Below are positions 39,484 through 48,553 of a DNA stretch of 64,000 nucleotides, one piece after another. Positions within the stretch are counted from its first letter, which is position 1, and each line of letters starts with the position of its first letter. The stretch lies in NCBI GenBank assembly GCA_017503805.1, contig JAFVSJ010000004.1, positions 1-64,000 on the forward strand, written 5' to 3'. The DNA is from Tidjanibacter sp. GTDB taxonomy: Bacteria > Bacteroidota > Bacteroidia > Bacteroidales > Rikenellaceae. Made by a program: the position numbers and the translations under genes. A model generated the notes under the pieces. The model was not told the origin of the DNA. It saw only the letters and a list, made by a program, of their open reading frames with translations, and ran no database searches.

Positions 39484-41742
39484 TCATTTAGTACACTCTT
39501 CGCTATCGGTTATTTCCCAAATGATCTCTTTGGTTTCGGAATTATATTTCATCAAGACTTTGGAGTTAGGTACTATATCGCCGGAAATAATCATTTTTGA
39601 CAATGGTCGACGAATCTCCTTGCGAATGATACCCAATATGGGACGAGCGCCATAATGTGAATTGAATCCGGTGCTCGTCACATATTTACGAGCAGATTCG
39701 TCAATCTCCAGGATAATTTTCTGTTCGTGAAGTGTCTTAAGCAGATTCTTAATATGGATGTCGAAAATTCTATCTATCATCTCCGTAGTAATTGGAGAGA
39801 AAGGCACAATCTCGGTTAGACGGGCAAGGAACTCGGGTCTAAACTGTCCTTGCATCACCTCTAACATTTGATCGTGAGTTGGTATATGACCTTGTCCAAA
39901 TGAATTGAAAATAAAATCACTGCCAATGTTAGAGGTAAATATAATTAGGGCGTTCGAGAAGTCGCCAATACGTCCCAACCTATCGTGAAGTTTTCCTTCA
40001 TCAAGAATCTGAAGGAAAAGATCAAATACGGACTTATGAGCCTTTTCTATCTCATCAAACAGTACCACGGAGTATGGATTTTGCCTGATTTGGTTTACCA
40101 GCAAACCTCCTTCTTCATATCCGACATATCCCGGAGGGGCTCCATAAAGCAATGCCACAGAATGTTCCTCTTTGTATTCCGACATATCGAACCTCAATAT
40201 ATTTGATTCGTCATTAAATAGGAACTCTGCCAACGACTTAGCCAGCTCTGTTTTACCGGTACCTGTAGGACCTAAGAAAAAGAATGAGCCAATGGGTTGT
40301 CCCTTTTTATTCAATCCAGAGCGCGATTCAAATACCGCATCAAGTATACTTTTCACTGCGTGTTCCTGACCAACTACCCTCTTGTGCAAAATAGCTTCAG
40401 CGTTGGACAATCTTTCCCTCTCTGCAGCCTGAATGTTGCCCATAGGTATTCCTGTCATCTTGGACACTACTTTTCTTACAATGTCTACATTAAGTTGGGC
40501 AACTTCATTCTCACCATTTTGTGTCGATTCAATATCAACCTTCATAGCTGCCATAGACCTATCGAGCAAATCCAACGCAGATGATGGCAAACGTTTGTCA
40601 GACATATAGCGCTTTGCCAAACGTACTATTTCTGCCGGCACATCATCATCCAACTCAATTTTATGGAATTGCTCATAGGTATCCTTACGGCTTTTCAATA
40701 CCTCCTCGGTCATTTCGACAGATGGTTCCTCCACCGTCACCTTCTCAAATAACGAAAGCAACTCTTTGTCTTTTTCGATGTCTTTGGTATATCCATCAAG
40801 AGTAGTCGTACAGATAACTTGCAAGTCATTTTTAGTCAATGCCCGTCTCAAAATAGGCAATACACCATAAAGCAACGACTGTTTATCTAACAGATTGTGA
40901 AAATTTTCGATGACAAGAATCGGATGAACTTGATTTGCCAGACGATTAATCACATCCTTAAATCTATCCTCAATTTCACCCTTATAAGTCACTCCCTGGC
41001 ACAATGCAATAGTATCCAGCTCATAGGGTTTGACATCCAACAGAAATGAAGGCACAGACTGACTTCTTATCATTTGCAAGAGCCCAACTACAAGACTGGT
41101 TTTACCCACTCCTGTTTCTCCAACTATGATTACATTTGCTCTGTCTTTCCTCGCTAAAATCTCTATTAAAGAGCGTATTTCCGAATCGAAACCAACCACC
41201 GACAAATCTGGCAAAGATTGCAACATATCCACACACAACATATCACTATCGGACGTGCTAATATTTATCATCGATTTAGAGGTCTGCTTCGTGTTCGCAT
41301 TATTAATACTTCCCTCGTTTGTAATTATTTTATCCGGAGTGAGAGGCATAGTTTTCAACTGTTCATAAGAAAAAGCCAACCCTGGAGTCAGCAATGCGGC
41401 CAAAAGCGAATACTCATCAAGACTATCTAAACCTTTTGCCTTAGCAATGCTGCCTGCCTCTTTCACGACTTTCTGGGTATCTGCGGATAATACAATTCCC
41501 TTCATTTTATATGGGGATTTTTCACATTGCTGCATCCTCATATCTGCCCAATCTACTAAATAGTAGTAGTCCGCATCCAATGTATCCTCCAGGTAATTAA
41601 CCAGGCCGGCACTTTTGTGTAACAGAGCCCTTAGGATATGTGCCGGTTCAATCGTAGGACTACTGTTATCCGTTGCAAAAGATTGAGCAATATGCAACAA
41701 ATCAAAATGAAGTGCGCTCAAAGAATCTACATATTTATCCAT
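39484..41742 (-). CDS. clpV: T6SS sheath-recycling ATPase ClpV (TssH), short form
   Basis: AAA+ unfoldase of 752 residues that takes apart contracted sheath. An N-domain precedes D1 with Walker A GETGVGKT at 208-215; the D1 Walker B reads LVIENFH, where the normal Asp-Glu is changed, so D1 may not hydrolyse ATP. D2 has Walker A GPTGTGKT at 491-498 and Walker B VVLFDEIEKAH. The middle coiled-coil domain is nearly absent: only about 30 residues lie between the D1 end (ALDLLDRSMAAMK) and KVVSKMTGIP. This explains the length, which is about 100 residues below the usual ClpV. It starts nine bases after the antiterminator gene. Confidence 0.92.
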   Translation of the reverse strand: MDKYVDSLSALHFDLLHIAQSFATDNSSPTIEPAHILRALLHKSAGLVNYLEDTLDADYYYLVDWADMRMQQCEKSPYKMKGIVLSADTQKVVKEAGSIAKAKGLDSLDEYSLLAALLTPGLAFSYEQLKTMPLTPDKIITNEGSINNANTKQTSKSMINISTSDSDMLCVDMLQSLPDLSVVGFDSEIRSLIEILARKDRANVIIVGETGVGKTSLVVGLLQMIRSQSVPSFLLDVKPYELDTIALCQGVTYKGEIEDRFKDVINRLANQVHPILVIENFHNLLDKQSLLYGVLPILRRALTKNDLQVICTTTLDGYTKDIEKDKELLSLFEKVTVEEPSVEMTEEVLKSRKDTYEQFHKIELDDDVPAEIVRLAKRYMSDKRLPSSALDLLDRSMAAMKVDIESTQNGENEVAQLNVDIVRKVVSKMTGIPMGNIQAAERERLSNAEAILHKRVVGQEHAVKSILDAVFESRSGLNKKGQPIGSFFFLGPTGTGKTELAKSLAEFLFNDESNILRFDMSEYKEEHSVALLYGAPPGYVGYEEGGLLVNQIRQNPYSVVLFDEIEKAHKSVFDLFLQILDEGKLHDRLGRIGDFSNALIIFTSNIGSDFIFNSFGQGHIPTHDQMLEVMQGQFRPEFLARLTEIVPFSPITTEMIDRIFDIHIKNLLKTLHEQKIILEIDESARKYVTSTGFNSHYGARPILGIIRKEIRRPLSKMIISGDIVPNSKVLMKYNSETKEIIWEITDSEECTK

Positions 41743-41751
41743 AGTAAATTT

Positions 41752-42354
41752 TTATACAGTTTCTAATACTCGTTCAACATCATTCAGCGATACACTGACA
41801 CAAGCATATCCCAAACATTCCACCCTTACAGCAACTCGGGGATAATCAGATTTATCCGTAAGTAAGTTCCCTTCTAAACCAACCAATGGACCAGATTTTA
41901 TGCGTACCTTACACTCGACATTTGGCAATAACTCGCTAATCTCTATTGGATTATTGGGAGCATTCGTCATTAATTTCAGATTGTCTATTTGAGTGTCGGG
42001 AATTATGGCGGGCTGACGGGATCCGGGATATGAAACAAATTTCTTGACGTTTGGCAATGTTAGCAACTCGGCATCCTCACACAAGTCTGTCCTCACAAAA
42101 ACAATCATTGGAATTACGACACGATGTATAGTCTTCTTCCTATCGCTCCAGGAGCGCACCTCTGACTGAATCGGCAAAAAATGTTCAATGGATTTTTTGT
42201 TTAGTAGTTGACAAACTTTTTTTTCTGTACACGTTCTCACCAAAATCGCTTTCCAAGATTTAGGGTGCGCTTCGCGGTCGGTTGTCACACCAACAACCGA
42301 TATTGCTTCCTCATTTTTCCCAATGGCATCAGTAGCCTCCTCAAAAGTTTTCAC
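41752..42354 (-). CDS. UpxY/NusG-type transcription antiterminator at the head of the T6SS operon
   Basis: A 200-residue NusG paralogue. The NGN domain begins after about 32 residues (KSWKAILVRTCTEKKVCQLLNKKSIEHFLPI, then HRVVIPMIVFVRTDL and LPNVKKFVSYPGSRQPAIIP), and the KOW-type end is VRIKSGPLVGLEGNLL to the last residue. UpxY proteins of Bacteroides head capsule operons and let RNA polymerase read through the long leader and operon. Here the gene is first in a 26-kb operon of secretion and conjugation genes. A GTG start is used, 39 bases inside the left inverted repeat. A role as operon-specific antiterminator is inferred from family and position. Confidence 0.82.
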   Translation of the reverse strand: MKTFEEATDAIGKNEEAISVVGVTTDREAHPKSWKAILVRTCTEKKVCQLLNKKSIEHFLPIQSEVRSWSDRKKTIHRVVIPMIVFVRTDLCEDAELLTLPNVKKFVSYPGSRQPAIIPDTQIDNLKLMTNAPNNPIEISELLPNVECKVRIKSGPLVGLEGNLLTDKSDYPRVAVRVECLGYACVSVSLNDVERVLETV

Positions 42355-42393
42355 AATTTTGGAAATTGTTGCTCTTGCGAACTAAACTCTGCA

Positions 42394-42417
42394 TATCTCT
42401 TTCGTAGAGATAGACTC
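42394..42417. repeat. Left 24-bp inverted repeat of invertible segment
   Basis: The 24 bases are exactly the reverse complement of 42558-42581. The arm also contains a 7-bp internal palindrome (42394-42400 with 42406-42412). It is the inner edge facing the T6SS operon. Confidence 0.85.
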
Positions 42418-42557
42418 CATATTAATCTGCTGCTAAAACCTTTATTTCCTATTGATTGTTAATCATTTCAAAAGGTCTAATTTTGATTATTTTTTTGTGT
42501 GTTTTTTTGAAAGTTGCTTATGGTTATTTAGGATTATTTTTTTACATTTGTGCCGTA
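42418..42557. promoter_or_regulatory. 140-bp putative invertible promoter segment of the T6SS operon
   Basis: An AT-rich, gene-free segment between perfect inverted repeats, directly beside a tyrosine recombinase. On the plus strand TACATTTG (42543-42550) matches TAnnTTTG; no equal match is visible on the minus strand. In this orientation the promoter points at the 3' end of the recombinase gene, away from the operon. Inversion would place it about 70 bases upstream of the GTG of the antiterminator, reading into the operon. The arrangement copies the phase-variable capsule promoters of Bacteroidales. No -33 element is firmly seen. Confidence 0.75.
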
Positions 42558-42581
42558 GAGTCTATCTCTACGAAAGAGATA
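42558..42581. repeat. Right 24-bp inverted repeat of invertible segment
   Basis: Exact reverse complement of 42394-42417. With the next five bases (to 42586) it forms a 12-bp palindromic hairpin with a 5-base loop, which may be the recombinase crossover/binding site and could also act as the recombinase gene terminator. Confidence 0.85.
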
Positions 42582-42605
42582 GACTCTAAATATCCCTAAA
42601 CTAAA

Positions 42606-43769
42606 TCACTTCAACATATTGATTATATGGCTATTGACTCTATCCACACGAGTAGAGTCGATGGCTGCAAGATATATTTGAGTTGTAGTTTCGGAACTAT
42701 GCCCCATACCTTCACTAATAACTGCTAATGGAACATTTGATTTCTTGGCGATGCTTGCCCAGGAATGTCTTGCTACATACATCGTTAGAGGGATATCTAA
42801 ACCAATCATTCGACCAATAATTTTTAAATTCCTATTCACACTGCAGAGGCAATTTATATATTGTTTTCGCTCATTCTTGTTGTCATTTTTAATTATGGGC
42901 AACAGATAGTATTTTGAGTTATTTCTATACTTATCAACTATCTTTTGCATACATGATTCCCACTTCACAGATAAACGGTTCCCGGTTTTTCTTCTATAGT
43001 AAACTAATTCTCCTTTAGACACTGCATCATTACGAAGATAAGCCATATCTACAAATGACATCCCTCGTGTGTAGAAGGAGAACAAAAACATATCTCTTGC
43101 AAAATCCAAACCCTGCCTATTATTAAGATTAATCTGTTTTATCTTTTTGATGCACTCCAAGGATACTGCTCTTTTTTTTGTTTTATCCACACCAACATAC
43201 ACATACTTGAATGGAGACTTATTGTCTATTCCCAACTCCACTACTGCTCGATTATAGACAGCTCTCAATATCCTCATATAGAAAGAACTGCTATTCCTAA
43301 TTACTCTTTTATCTCTGAGATATATTTCATAAGCAATCATCACATTAGGCACTATTTGTTCTAATTCAATATCAACACCCTGTCTAAATCTACAGAAACT
43401 ATTCAGAGTAGAAGTGTAGGCCTCTGCTGTCCTTATTTTCCCAAGAGACTTCATTCGATTTATAATTATTCTCATATATACGAACAAAGTCATTCTTGAT
43501 GCTTCACCTCTAACTTCGCTTGCTGAAGCCAGAGGTTTCAATTCAGTGCCTTTTGCTTTTTTATCCGACATAGTTTTTCTCACACTGCATTTTTGACTAC
43601 CTAAATCCAAAAGCATCTGACGTAAATAGGTTGTAATTGTCTCATTAGATATTACTTTACCTAAAGTTTGCACCGTGAGCAAATCCTCTTGGAACAATTC
43701 TACATTATTTCTGATTGAGTCTGCTTGCTTACACGCAACCATTTTGCGTTCTCCTCTGTAATTGGCCAT
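42606..43769 (-). CDS. Tyrosine recombinase, probable promoter invertase
   Basis: Site-specific recombinase of 387 residues with a SAM-like N-domain and a C-terminal catalytic domain. Catalytic residues: Arg235 (YTRGMSFVDM), Lys261 (YYRRKTGNR), Arg334 with His335 (YVARHSWAS), His357 (GHSS) and nucleophile Tyr366 (TTQIYLA). The first His of the HxxR box is replaced by Tyr-331-region residues, as often in Bacteroidetes invertases. It ends 20-25 bases from the right inverted repeat. Such local recombinases commonly flip the adjacent promoter. An alternative is the integrase of a larger island. Confidence 0.9.
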   Translation of the reverse strand: MANYRGERKMVACKQADSIRNNVELFQEDLLTVQTLGKVISNETITTYLRQMLLDLGSQKCSVRKTMSDKKAKGTELKPLASASEVRGEASRMTLFVYMRIIINRMKSLGKIRTAEAYTSTLNSFCRFRQGVDIELEQIVPNVMIAYEIYLRDKRVIRNSSSFYMRILRAVYNRAVVELGIDNKSPFKYVYVGVDKTKKRAVSLECIKKIKQINLNNRQGLDFARDMFLFSFYTRGMSFVDMAYLRNDAVSKGELVYYRRKTGNRLSVKWESCMQKIVDKYRNNSKYYLLPIIKNDNKNERKQYINCLCSVNRNLKIIGRMIGLDIPLTMYVARHSWASIAKKSNVPLAVISEGMGHSSETTTQIYLAAIDSTRVDRVNSHIINMLK

Positions 43770-43964
43770 AAATTTTACTATTAATATTTGACATACGTAT
43801 ATTATATTAAATATATAATGTATGGTTTACACACAAGAAACTCATATACGCACAACTATTTTTTAGTAAATTTTACAAGAAAAACAAGCTGCATAATTAA
43901 GAGGTTAAAACAAGAGAATAGGGCAAAATCGGAAGTGAGATTTTAGATTCTCATATTATTTTCG

Positions 43965-43972
43965 TATCTTCG
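43965..43972 (+). promoter_or_regulatory. Weak -7 box for the second GH3
   Basis: TATCTTCG differs by one base from TAnnTTTG and lies about 95 bases before the ATG. No -33 element is convincing. The 298-base gap (43770-44066) shows nothing else apart from AT-rich palindromic sequence. Confidence 0.3.
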
Positions 43973-44066
43973 TGAGGTTGAATGGCCTTGCAGTCATTCG
44001 ACCAGCCGACCAAAGCTACAAGCGCAGACTTCTAATCACGAACTTACTTATTAACTTTTTACCCAT

Positions 44067-46397
44067 ATGAAAACTATCAAACTCATCGCAACCATCTGTG
44101 CAGCAGCACTCTTGGCAGCTTGTGGCAGCAGCCGCACAGCTATCCCCAAAGACAACGACGTGGAAAAACAAGTCGAAAAAATCCTCAGCCAGATGACCCT
44201 TGAACAGAAAGTTGGTCAGATGGCCGAAATCGCTATCGACCTGCTCGGCAAACTCGAAGCTGACCCAAATGGTAACCGACAGTTCAATCTCAACGAGGAG
44301 AATCTCGAGAACATTATGTCCAAATACAAGGTGGGCTCCGTGCTCAACGCACCCGGCAGAGCTCTCCCCGCCGAGCAGTGGAATCCGCTCATTGAGAAGA
44401 TCAACGAAGCCTCCATACGCCACACCGGCATCGCTACCCTCTACGGCATCGATGCCATCCACGGCACCACCTACACTGCCGGCGCTTCGCTCTTCCCACA
44501 GGAGGTCAATGCCGCCGCCTCATTCAACAGGGCACTCACCCGCCGTATGGCCGAGATGACCGCCTACGAGGTGAGAGCCAGCAACATCCCCTGGACCTAC
44601 TCCCCCACCCTCGATTTGGGCCGTCGTCACGCTTGGCCCCGTTGCTGGGAGTCGTTCAGTGAGGATGCCTATCTGACGGCAGAGTTGGGCCGAGAAATGG
44701 TCCTCGGCTATCAGGGTGCCGACCCCAACCATATCGACACAAAGCACATTGCCGCTTGTCCCAAACACTTCCTCGCCTACGGTATGACCAACTCGGGCCA
44801 GGACCGCACCCCCGCCTACGTATCCATCGCAGAGCTGAAGGAGAAACACTTTGCACCCTTCAAAGCGGCCGTTGAGGCAGGCGCACTCTCGTTGATGGTC
44901 AACTCCGCATCGGTAAACGGCATACCTACCCACGCCGACCACGAGTTGCTGACCGGTTGGCTCAAAGAGGGACTCGGTTGGGACGGCGTAGTCGTTTCCG
45001 ATTGGGCCGACGTACCCAACCTCTACCAGAGGGAGAGGGTAAGCAAGGACTTCAAACACGCCATTGCCGACGCTGTGAATGCGGGTATGGATATGGCAAT
45101 GATTCCCTACGACCTTCGTTTCTGCGAGTTGCTGCTTGAGGCTGTAGATGAGGGCCTTGTGAGCCGCGAACGCATCGACGATGCTGCCCGCAGGATTGTC
45201 CGTATGAAAGTTCGTTTGGGTCTTGACACCACCCCCAACACCTACGTCAAAGATTACCCCGAGTTCCAGGGTGAGGCCATCCGCGAGGCTTGCTATGAGT
45301 CTGCCTGCGAGTCCATCACTCTGTTGAAGAACAACAACAATATCCTCCCCCTCAGCCGCGATGCCAAGATTTTGGTTGCCGGCCCCAACGCCGATAGGAT
45401 GCGTCCTTTGTGCGGTGGATGGAGCTTCTCGTGGCAGGGAGATATTGTAGACGAGATGCTGCCAGACGGAGTGACCATTCTCGATGCAGTGAAGGCCATT
45501 GGTGGCAGGAATGTGAAATATGTTGCCGGCGTAGAGTATAAGCAGGGTGGCAGCTACGAGGAGGAGTGCAACATCAACATCGAGGCTGCTGTGAGGGCCG
45601 CACGCGGTGTGGACTACATCGTGCTCTGCCTCGGTGAGAACTCCTACTGCGAGACCCCCGGCAATCTGAAGGAGATGGCCATCTCGCCCAACCAACAGGC
45701 CTTGGCAAAGGCTCTGGCTGCAACGGGCAAACCTGTGATTCTGGTACTCAACGAGGGCCGCGGTCGCATCATCCGCAGCTTCGTAGATGATATGGATGCC
45801 GTATTGCACACCTACTTGCCCGGTACGGAGGGTGGTCGAGCACTCGCATCTATCCTCTATGGCGATGTGAACCCCTCGGGTAAACTCCCCTACTCCTATC
45901 CCAAGTACTCCAATGCTATGACCACCTACGACCACAAGGTTTCGGAGAGTGTAGGCACAATGCAGGGTGCCTATGACTACAACGCTGTTGTGGCTATGCA
46001 GTGGGCATTTGGCTACGGCCTCTCCTACACCACCTTTGAGTACAGCAACCTGAAGGTCGTAGAGGGTGGCGAGTTCAAGGCCGGCGACAAGATTAAGATT
46101 TCGGTGGATGTGACCAACACAGGCAAACGAGCAGGTAAGGAGAGTGTGTTGCTCTTCGTGAATGACGATGTTGCCTCCATCGTTCCCGATGGCCGCCGTC
46201 TGCGCGACTTCGACAAGGTGGAGTTGCAGCCCGGTGAGACCAAGACCGTATGCTTTGAGCTTGCGGCCGAGGAGTTGGCTTTTGCGAAGAACGATGCTTG
46301 CTGGTATCTCGAGGAGGGTAGCTACACCGTTCAGTGTGGCCAGCTGACCGAGAAACTCCAATGCTTGGAGGATGCCGAGCTGGGTGAGTTCATCTAA
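44067..46397 (+). CDS. GH3 beta-glucosidase lipoprotein (second)
   Basis: A 776-residue GH3 enzyme with signal MKTIKLIATICAAALLAAC (Cys19), N-domain with GIATLYGIDAIHGTTYTAGASLFPQ, and catalytic nucleophile Asp312 in GVVVSDWADVPN. The C-domain and a fibronectin III-like tail (GYGLSYTTFEYSNLKVVEGG) are present. It differs from the GH3 at 1972 in the N-domain, so it is a separate subfamily member with a possible different linkage preference. It stands alone, ending in a strong terminator that faces endonuclease IV. Confidence 0.93.
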   Translation: MKTIKLIATICAAALLAACGSSRTAIPKDNDVEKQVEKILSQMTLEQKVGQMAEIAIDLLGKLEADPNGNRQFNLNEENLENIMSKYKVGSVLNAPGRALPAEQWNPLIEKINEASIRHTGIATLYGIDAIHGTTYTAGASLFPQEVNAAASFNRALTRRMAEMTAYEVRASNIPWTYSPTLDLGRRHAWPRCWESFSEDAYLTAELGREMVLGYQGADPNHIDTKHIAACPKHFLAYGMTNSGQDRTPAYVSIAELKEKHFAPFKAAVEAGALSLMVNSASVNGIPTHADHELLTGWLKEGLGWDGVVVSDWADVPNLYQRERVSKDFKHAIADAVNAGMDMAMIPYDLRFCELLLEAVDEGLVSRERIDDAARRIVRMKVRLGLDTTPNTYVKDYPEFQGEAIREACYESACESITLLKNNNNILPLSRDAKILVAGPNADRMRPLCGGWSFSWQGDIVDEMLPDGVTILDAVKAIGGRNVKYVAGVEYKQGGSYEEECNINIEAAVRAARGVDYIVLCLGENSYCETPGNLKEMAISPNQQALAKALAATGKPVILVLNEGRGRIIRSFVDDMDAVLHTYLPGTEGGRALASILYGDVNPSGKLPYSYPKYSNAMTTYDHKVSESVGTMQGAYDYNAVVAMQWAFGYGLSYTTFEYSNLKVVEGGEFKAGDKIKISVDVTNTGKRAGKESVLLFVNDDVASIVPDGRRLRDFDKVELQPGETKTVCFELAAEELAFAKNDACWYLEEGSYTVQCGQLTEKLQCLEDAELGEFI

Positions 46398-46418
46398 CAA
46401 GGAGCCGCTTACAAAGAG

Positions 46419-46455
46419 AGAGCGAACCGCAGCCTAAGTGACTGCGGTTCGCTCT
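46419..46455. terminator. Bidirectional terminator between GH3 and nfo
   Basis: Perfect 14-bp stem (46419-46432 with 46442-46455) flanked by A and T runs, placed between two convergent genes. Confidence 0.85.
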
Positions 46456-46486
46456 TTATTGTAGATAGACCATTAAATGCCGACTT

Positions 46487-47338
46487 CTACTTCTGCTCCC
46501 CTGCGAGCTGATAGAGGGTTGCAATCTCGCTACTCCAGAGACTCTCGTCGATGGTCTCGAGCACAAGCGGCATATTGTCGAATCGGGGATTGCGGGCAAT
46601 GTACTCGAAGCACTCCCAGCCTATCTGCCCGTGTCCGAGTCGTTCGTGGCGGTCGATGCGGCTACCCAGGGGGCGCATAGCCTCATTGAGGTGCATACCG
46701 CGCAGGTAGTCAAGCGAGATGATGCTGTCAATCTTGGCGAAAGTGCTCTCGCAGGCCTCACGCGAGGAGAGGTCGTAGCCCGCAGCGAAGGCGTGGCAGG
46801 TGTCGATGCAGTAGCCCACTCGACTCTTGTCCTCAACGCGGTCGATGATGTGGGCAATCTGCTCGAAGGTGTGGCCGAGGTTGGTACCCTGACCTGCTGT
46901 GTTTTCGATTACGGCCGTGACACCCTCGGTGCGTTCGAGTGCTATGTTGATGCTCTCGGCCACGCGGTCGAGGCTGCGGTCGATGTCGATGCGACCGAGG
47001 TGCGAGCCGGGATGGAAGTTGAGTCGGTCGAGACCGAGGAGTTGGCAACGGCGCATCTCCTCGACGAAACTCTCACGCGATTTGGCAAGTCCTTCCTCGT
47101 CGGGATGTCCGAGGTTGATAAGATAGGAGTCGTGTGGGAGTATCTGGAATGGTTTGTAACCAAGTCGCTCACACTCTGTGCGGAAGGCCTCAATATCGGC
47201 CTCTGTGAGAGCGGGAGCGAGCCATTGGCGTTGGTTCTTGGTGAAGAGTGCGAAAGCGCCAGCACCTATGGCGTGGGCATTGCGGGGTGCGTTGATAAGT
47301 CCTCCTGCAGCCGAAACGTGTGCTCCAAAGTATTTCAT
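46487..47338 (-). CDS. nfo: Deoxyribonuclease IV (apurinic/apyrimidinic endonuclease)
   Basis: Base-excision repair endonuclease of 283 residues. The ATG at 47338 is chosen ([21 protein letters not shown]), the normal family start; an upstream extension is out of character. Metal-binding motifs are visible: [27 protein letters not shown], and [25 protein letters not shown]. It has its own divergent promoter and ends at a terminator. Confidence 0.95.
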   Translation of the reverse strand: MKYFGAHVSAAGGLINAPRNAHAIGAGAFALFTKNQRQWLAPALTEADIEAFRTECERLGYKPFQILPHDSYLINLGHPDEEGLAKSRESFVEEMRRCQLLGLDRLNFHPGSHLGRIDIDRSLDRVAESINIALERTEGVTAVIENTAGQGTNLGHTFEQIAHIIDRVEDKSRVGYCIDTCHAFAAGYDLSSREACESTFAKIDSIISLDYLRGMHLNEAMRPLGSRIDRHERLGHGQIGWECFEYIARNPRFDNMPLVLETIDESLWSSEIATLYQLAGEQK

Positions 47339-47389
47339 AGTCGTTATAATTGTTTTGCTTTGTTGTCTAAAGTGCTCTATTGTTTTATA

Positions 47390-47397
47390 CAAAGGTA
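47390..47397 (-). promoter_or_regulatory. -7 box for nfo
   Basis: Minus-strand TACCTTTG, exact TAnnTTTG match, about 50 bases before the nfo ATG. Divergent to the -7 box of the DUF3078 gene. Confidence 0.5.
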
Positions 47398-47418
47398 AGA
47401 ATATCCGACGAAAAACGC

Positions 47419-47426
47419 TATATTTG
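47419..47426 (+). promoter_or_regulatory. -7 box for the DUF3078 gene
   Basis: TATATTTG, exact match to TAnnTTTG, about 40 bases before the ATG at 47465. No good -33 is visible. Confidence 0.5.
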
Positions 47427-47464
47427 TGCGGTAATAAGTTTTTATAGCTGTATAGATAGAGACT

Positions 47465-48466
47465 ATGGAAGGCGTAGAGAGAAGAATAGTGATGGTGCTC
47501 CTGCTGTCGGTGTTGGCCCTGATGGTGTCGGCCGAGGCCTACGGTCAGTATACCATTCGCCGCGCCCAGCCCACACGTGAGAATACGGCCGAGCCGACTC
47601 TCAAGGGCATCACACGCAATCAGCTCTCGAGCGACCTCTCCGATGACTACTACGACCACGCCGCGTGGGTAGCCGAGCGCAACCGCATACGCCGTGAGCG
47701 CAACCTATTCGAGGCACAAGGTTCGTTCCAGACCTCGGCCCTACAGTTTGAGAACTGGACAGCCGGTGGCGACAACACCTTCTCGGCCCTTGCCACCCTC
47801 TTCCTCCACCACCGCTTCAAGCAGAGCAAGTTCACCCACGACCTGACGGTCAACGCCCGCTACGGCATCAACTACATCGACCGCACCCCCTTCAAGAATG
47901 TCGACGAACTGAAAATCTCGGAGGTAATGTCGTGGGATATCCGCAATAGTTGGTCCTACTCGGCCACTATGAACTTCCGCACACAGCTCACCGACGGATT
48001 CAAGTCGCGCACCGACCAGACACTCATCTCGGCCATACTCTCGCCCGGTTTCTTCGACATCTCCGTGGGATTTACCTACGCCCCGAGCGGAGCCCCCTAC
48101 AAGGTGACACTTTCGCCCATTGCGGGCAATATGATTACGATGGTAGACGTTAGACTCTACGAACAGGGGCTCAATGGTGTGCCCGCAGGAGATAAGGTCT
48201 ACAGCAGTATTGGTCCGAGTGTCAACCTTTCGTTCGACAAGAAGTTTTGGCGCAACCGCATCCGCTATCGCTCCACCTTCTACGCATTCAGCAACCTCAC
48301 CTCGCCGCCCACCTGCCGATGGGACAATTGGCTCGACTTCAACCTCTCGAAGTACCTCTCCGTAAACCTCTACGGCGTGATCTACTACCTCCACTCGGCC
48401 AGCCCAAGAGCACAATATCAATACTCGGGCACTATAGGACTCTCCTACCGCTTCAGCAACAAGTAG
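47465..48466 (+). CDS. DUF3078 outer-membrane protein
   Basis: A 333-residue secreted protein with a signal ending SAEAYGQ, then a DUF3078-type beta-barrel: [29 protein letters not shown], then [25 protein letters not shown], and terminal barrel strands ending [17 protein letters not shown]3078 proteins are Bacteroidetes outer-membrane barrels whose function is not established. It may be co-transcribed with the downstream protease (gap 87 bases). Confidence 0.82.
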   Translation: MEGVERRIVMVLLLSVLALMVSAEAYGQYTIRRAQPTRENTAEPTLKGITRNQLSSDLSDDYYDHAAWVAERNRIRRERNLFEAQGSFQTSALQFENWTAGGDNTFSALATLFLHHRFKQSKFTHDLTVNARYGINYIDRTPFKNVDELKISEVMSWDIRNSWSYSATMNFRTQLTDGFKSRTDQTLISAILSPGFFDISVGFTYAPSGAPYKVTLSPIAGNMITMVDVRLYEQGLNGVPAGDKVYSSIGPSVNLSFDKKFWRNRIRYRSTFYAFSNLTSPPTCRWDNWLDFNLSKYLSVNLYGVIYYLHSASPRAQYQYSGTIGLSYRFSNK

Positions 48467-48553
48467 CCCGTTGCAAGGATGGGTCATAGGTGTGCAACCG
48501 CGCCACCAAACAATAGCAGAGAAACAAGAGTAATCATCCAACGACCAAACGGT

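Noticed and set aside
16433..42354. Reading the contractile cluster as an extracellular injection system or R-type tailocin
   Set aside because: ClpV, TssK-like, TssF, VgrG and PAAR-like proteins together fit T6SS; no tape measure, tail-fibre or lysis genes are seen.
42418..42557. A minus-strand promoter already directing the T6SS operon in this orientation
   Set aside because: No TAnnTTTG is visible on the minus strand; the best partial match (GACCTTTTG region) breaks the consensus.
43800..44040. Duplicate of the tRNA-Ser 3' end as a right attachment site
   Set aside because: No matching sequence was found near the recombinase end, so a tRNA-integrated island with att sites is not supported here.
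44520..46400. A 626-codon minus-strand open frame opposite the second GH3
   Set aside because: Shadow frame; GH3 catalytic motifs define the plus-strand gene.
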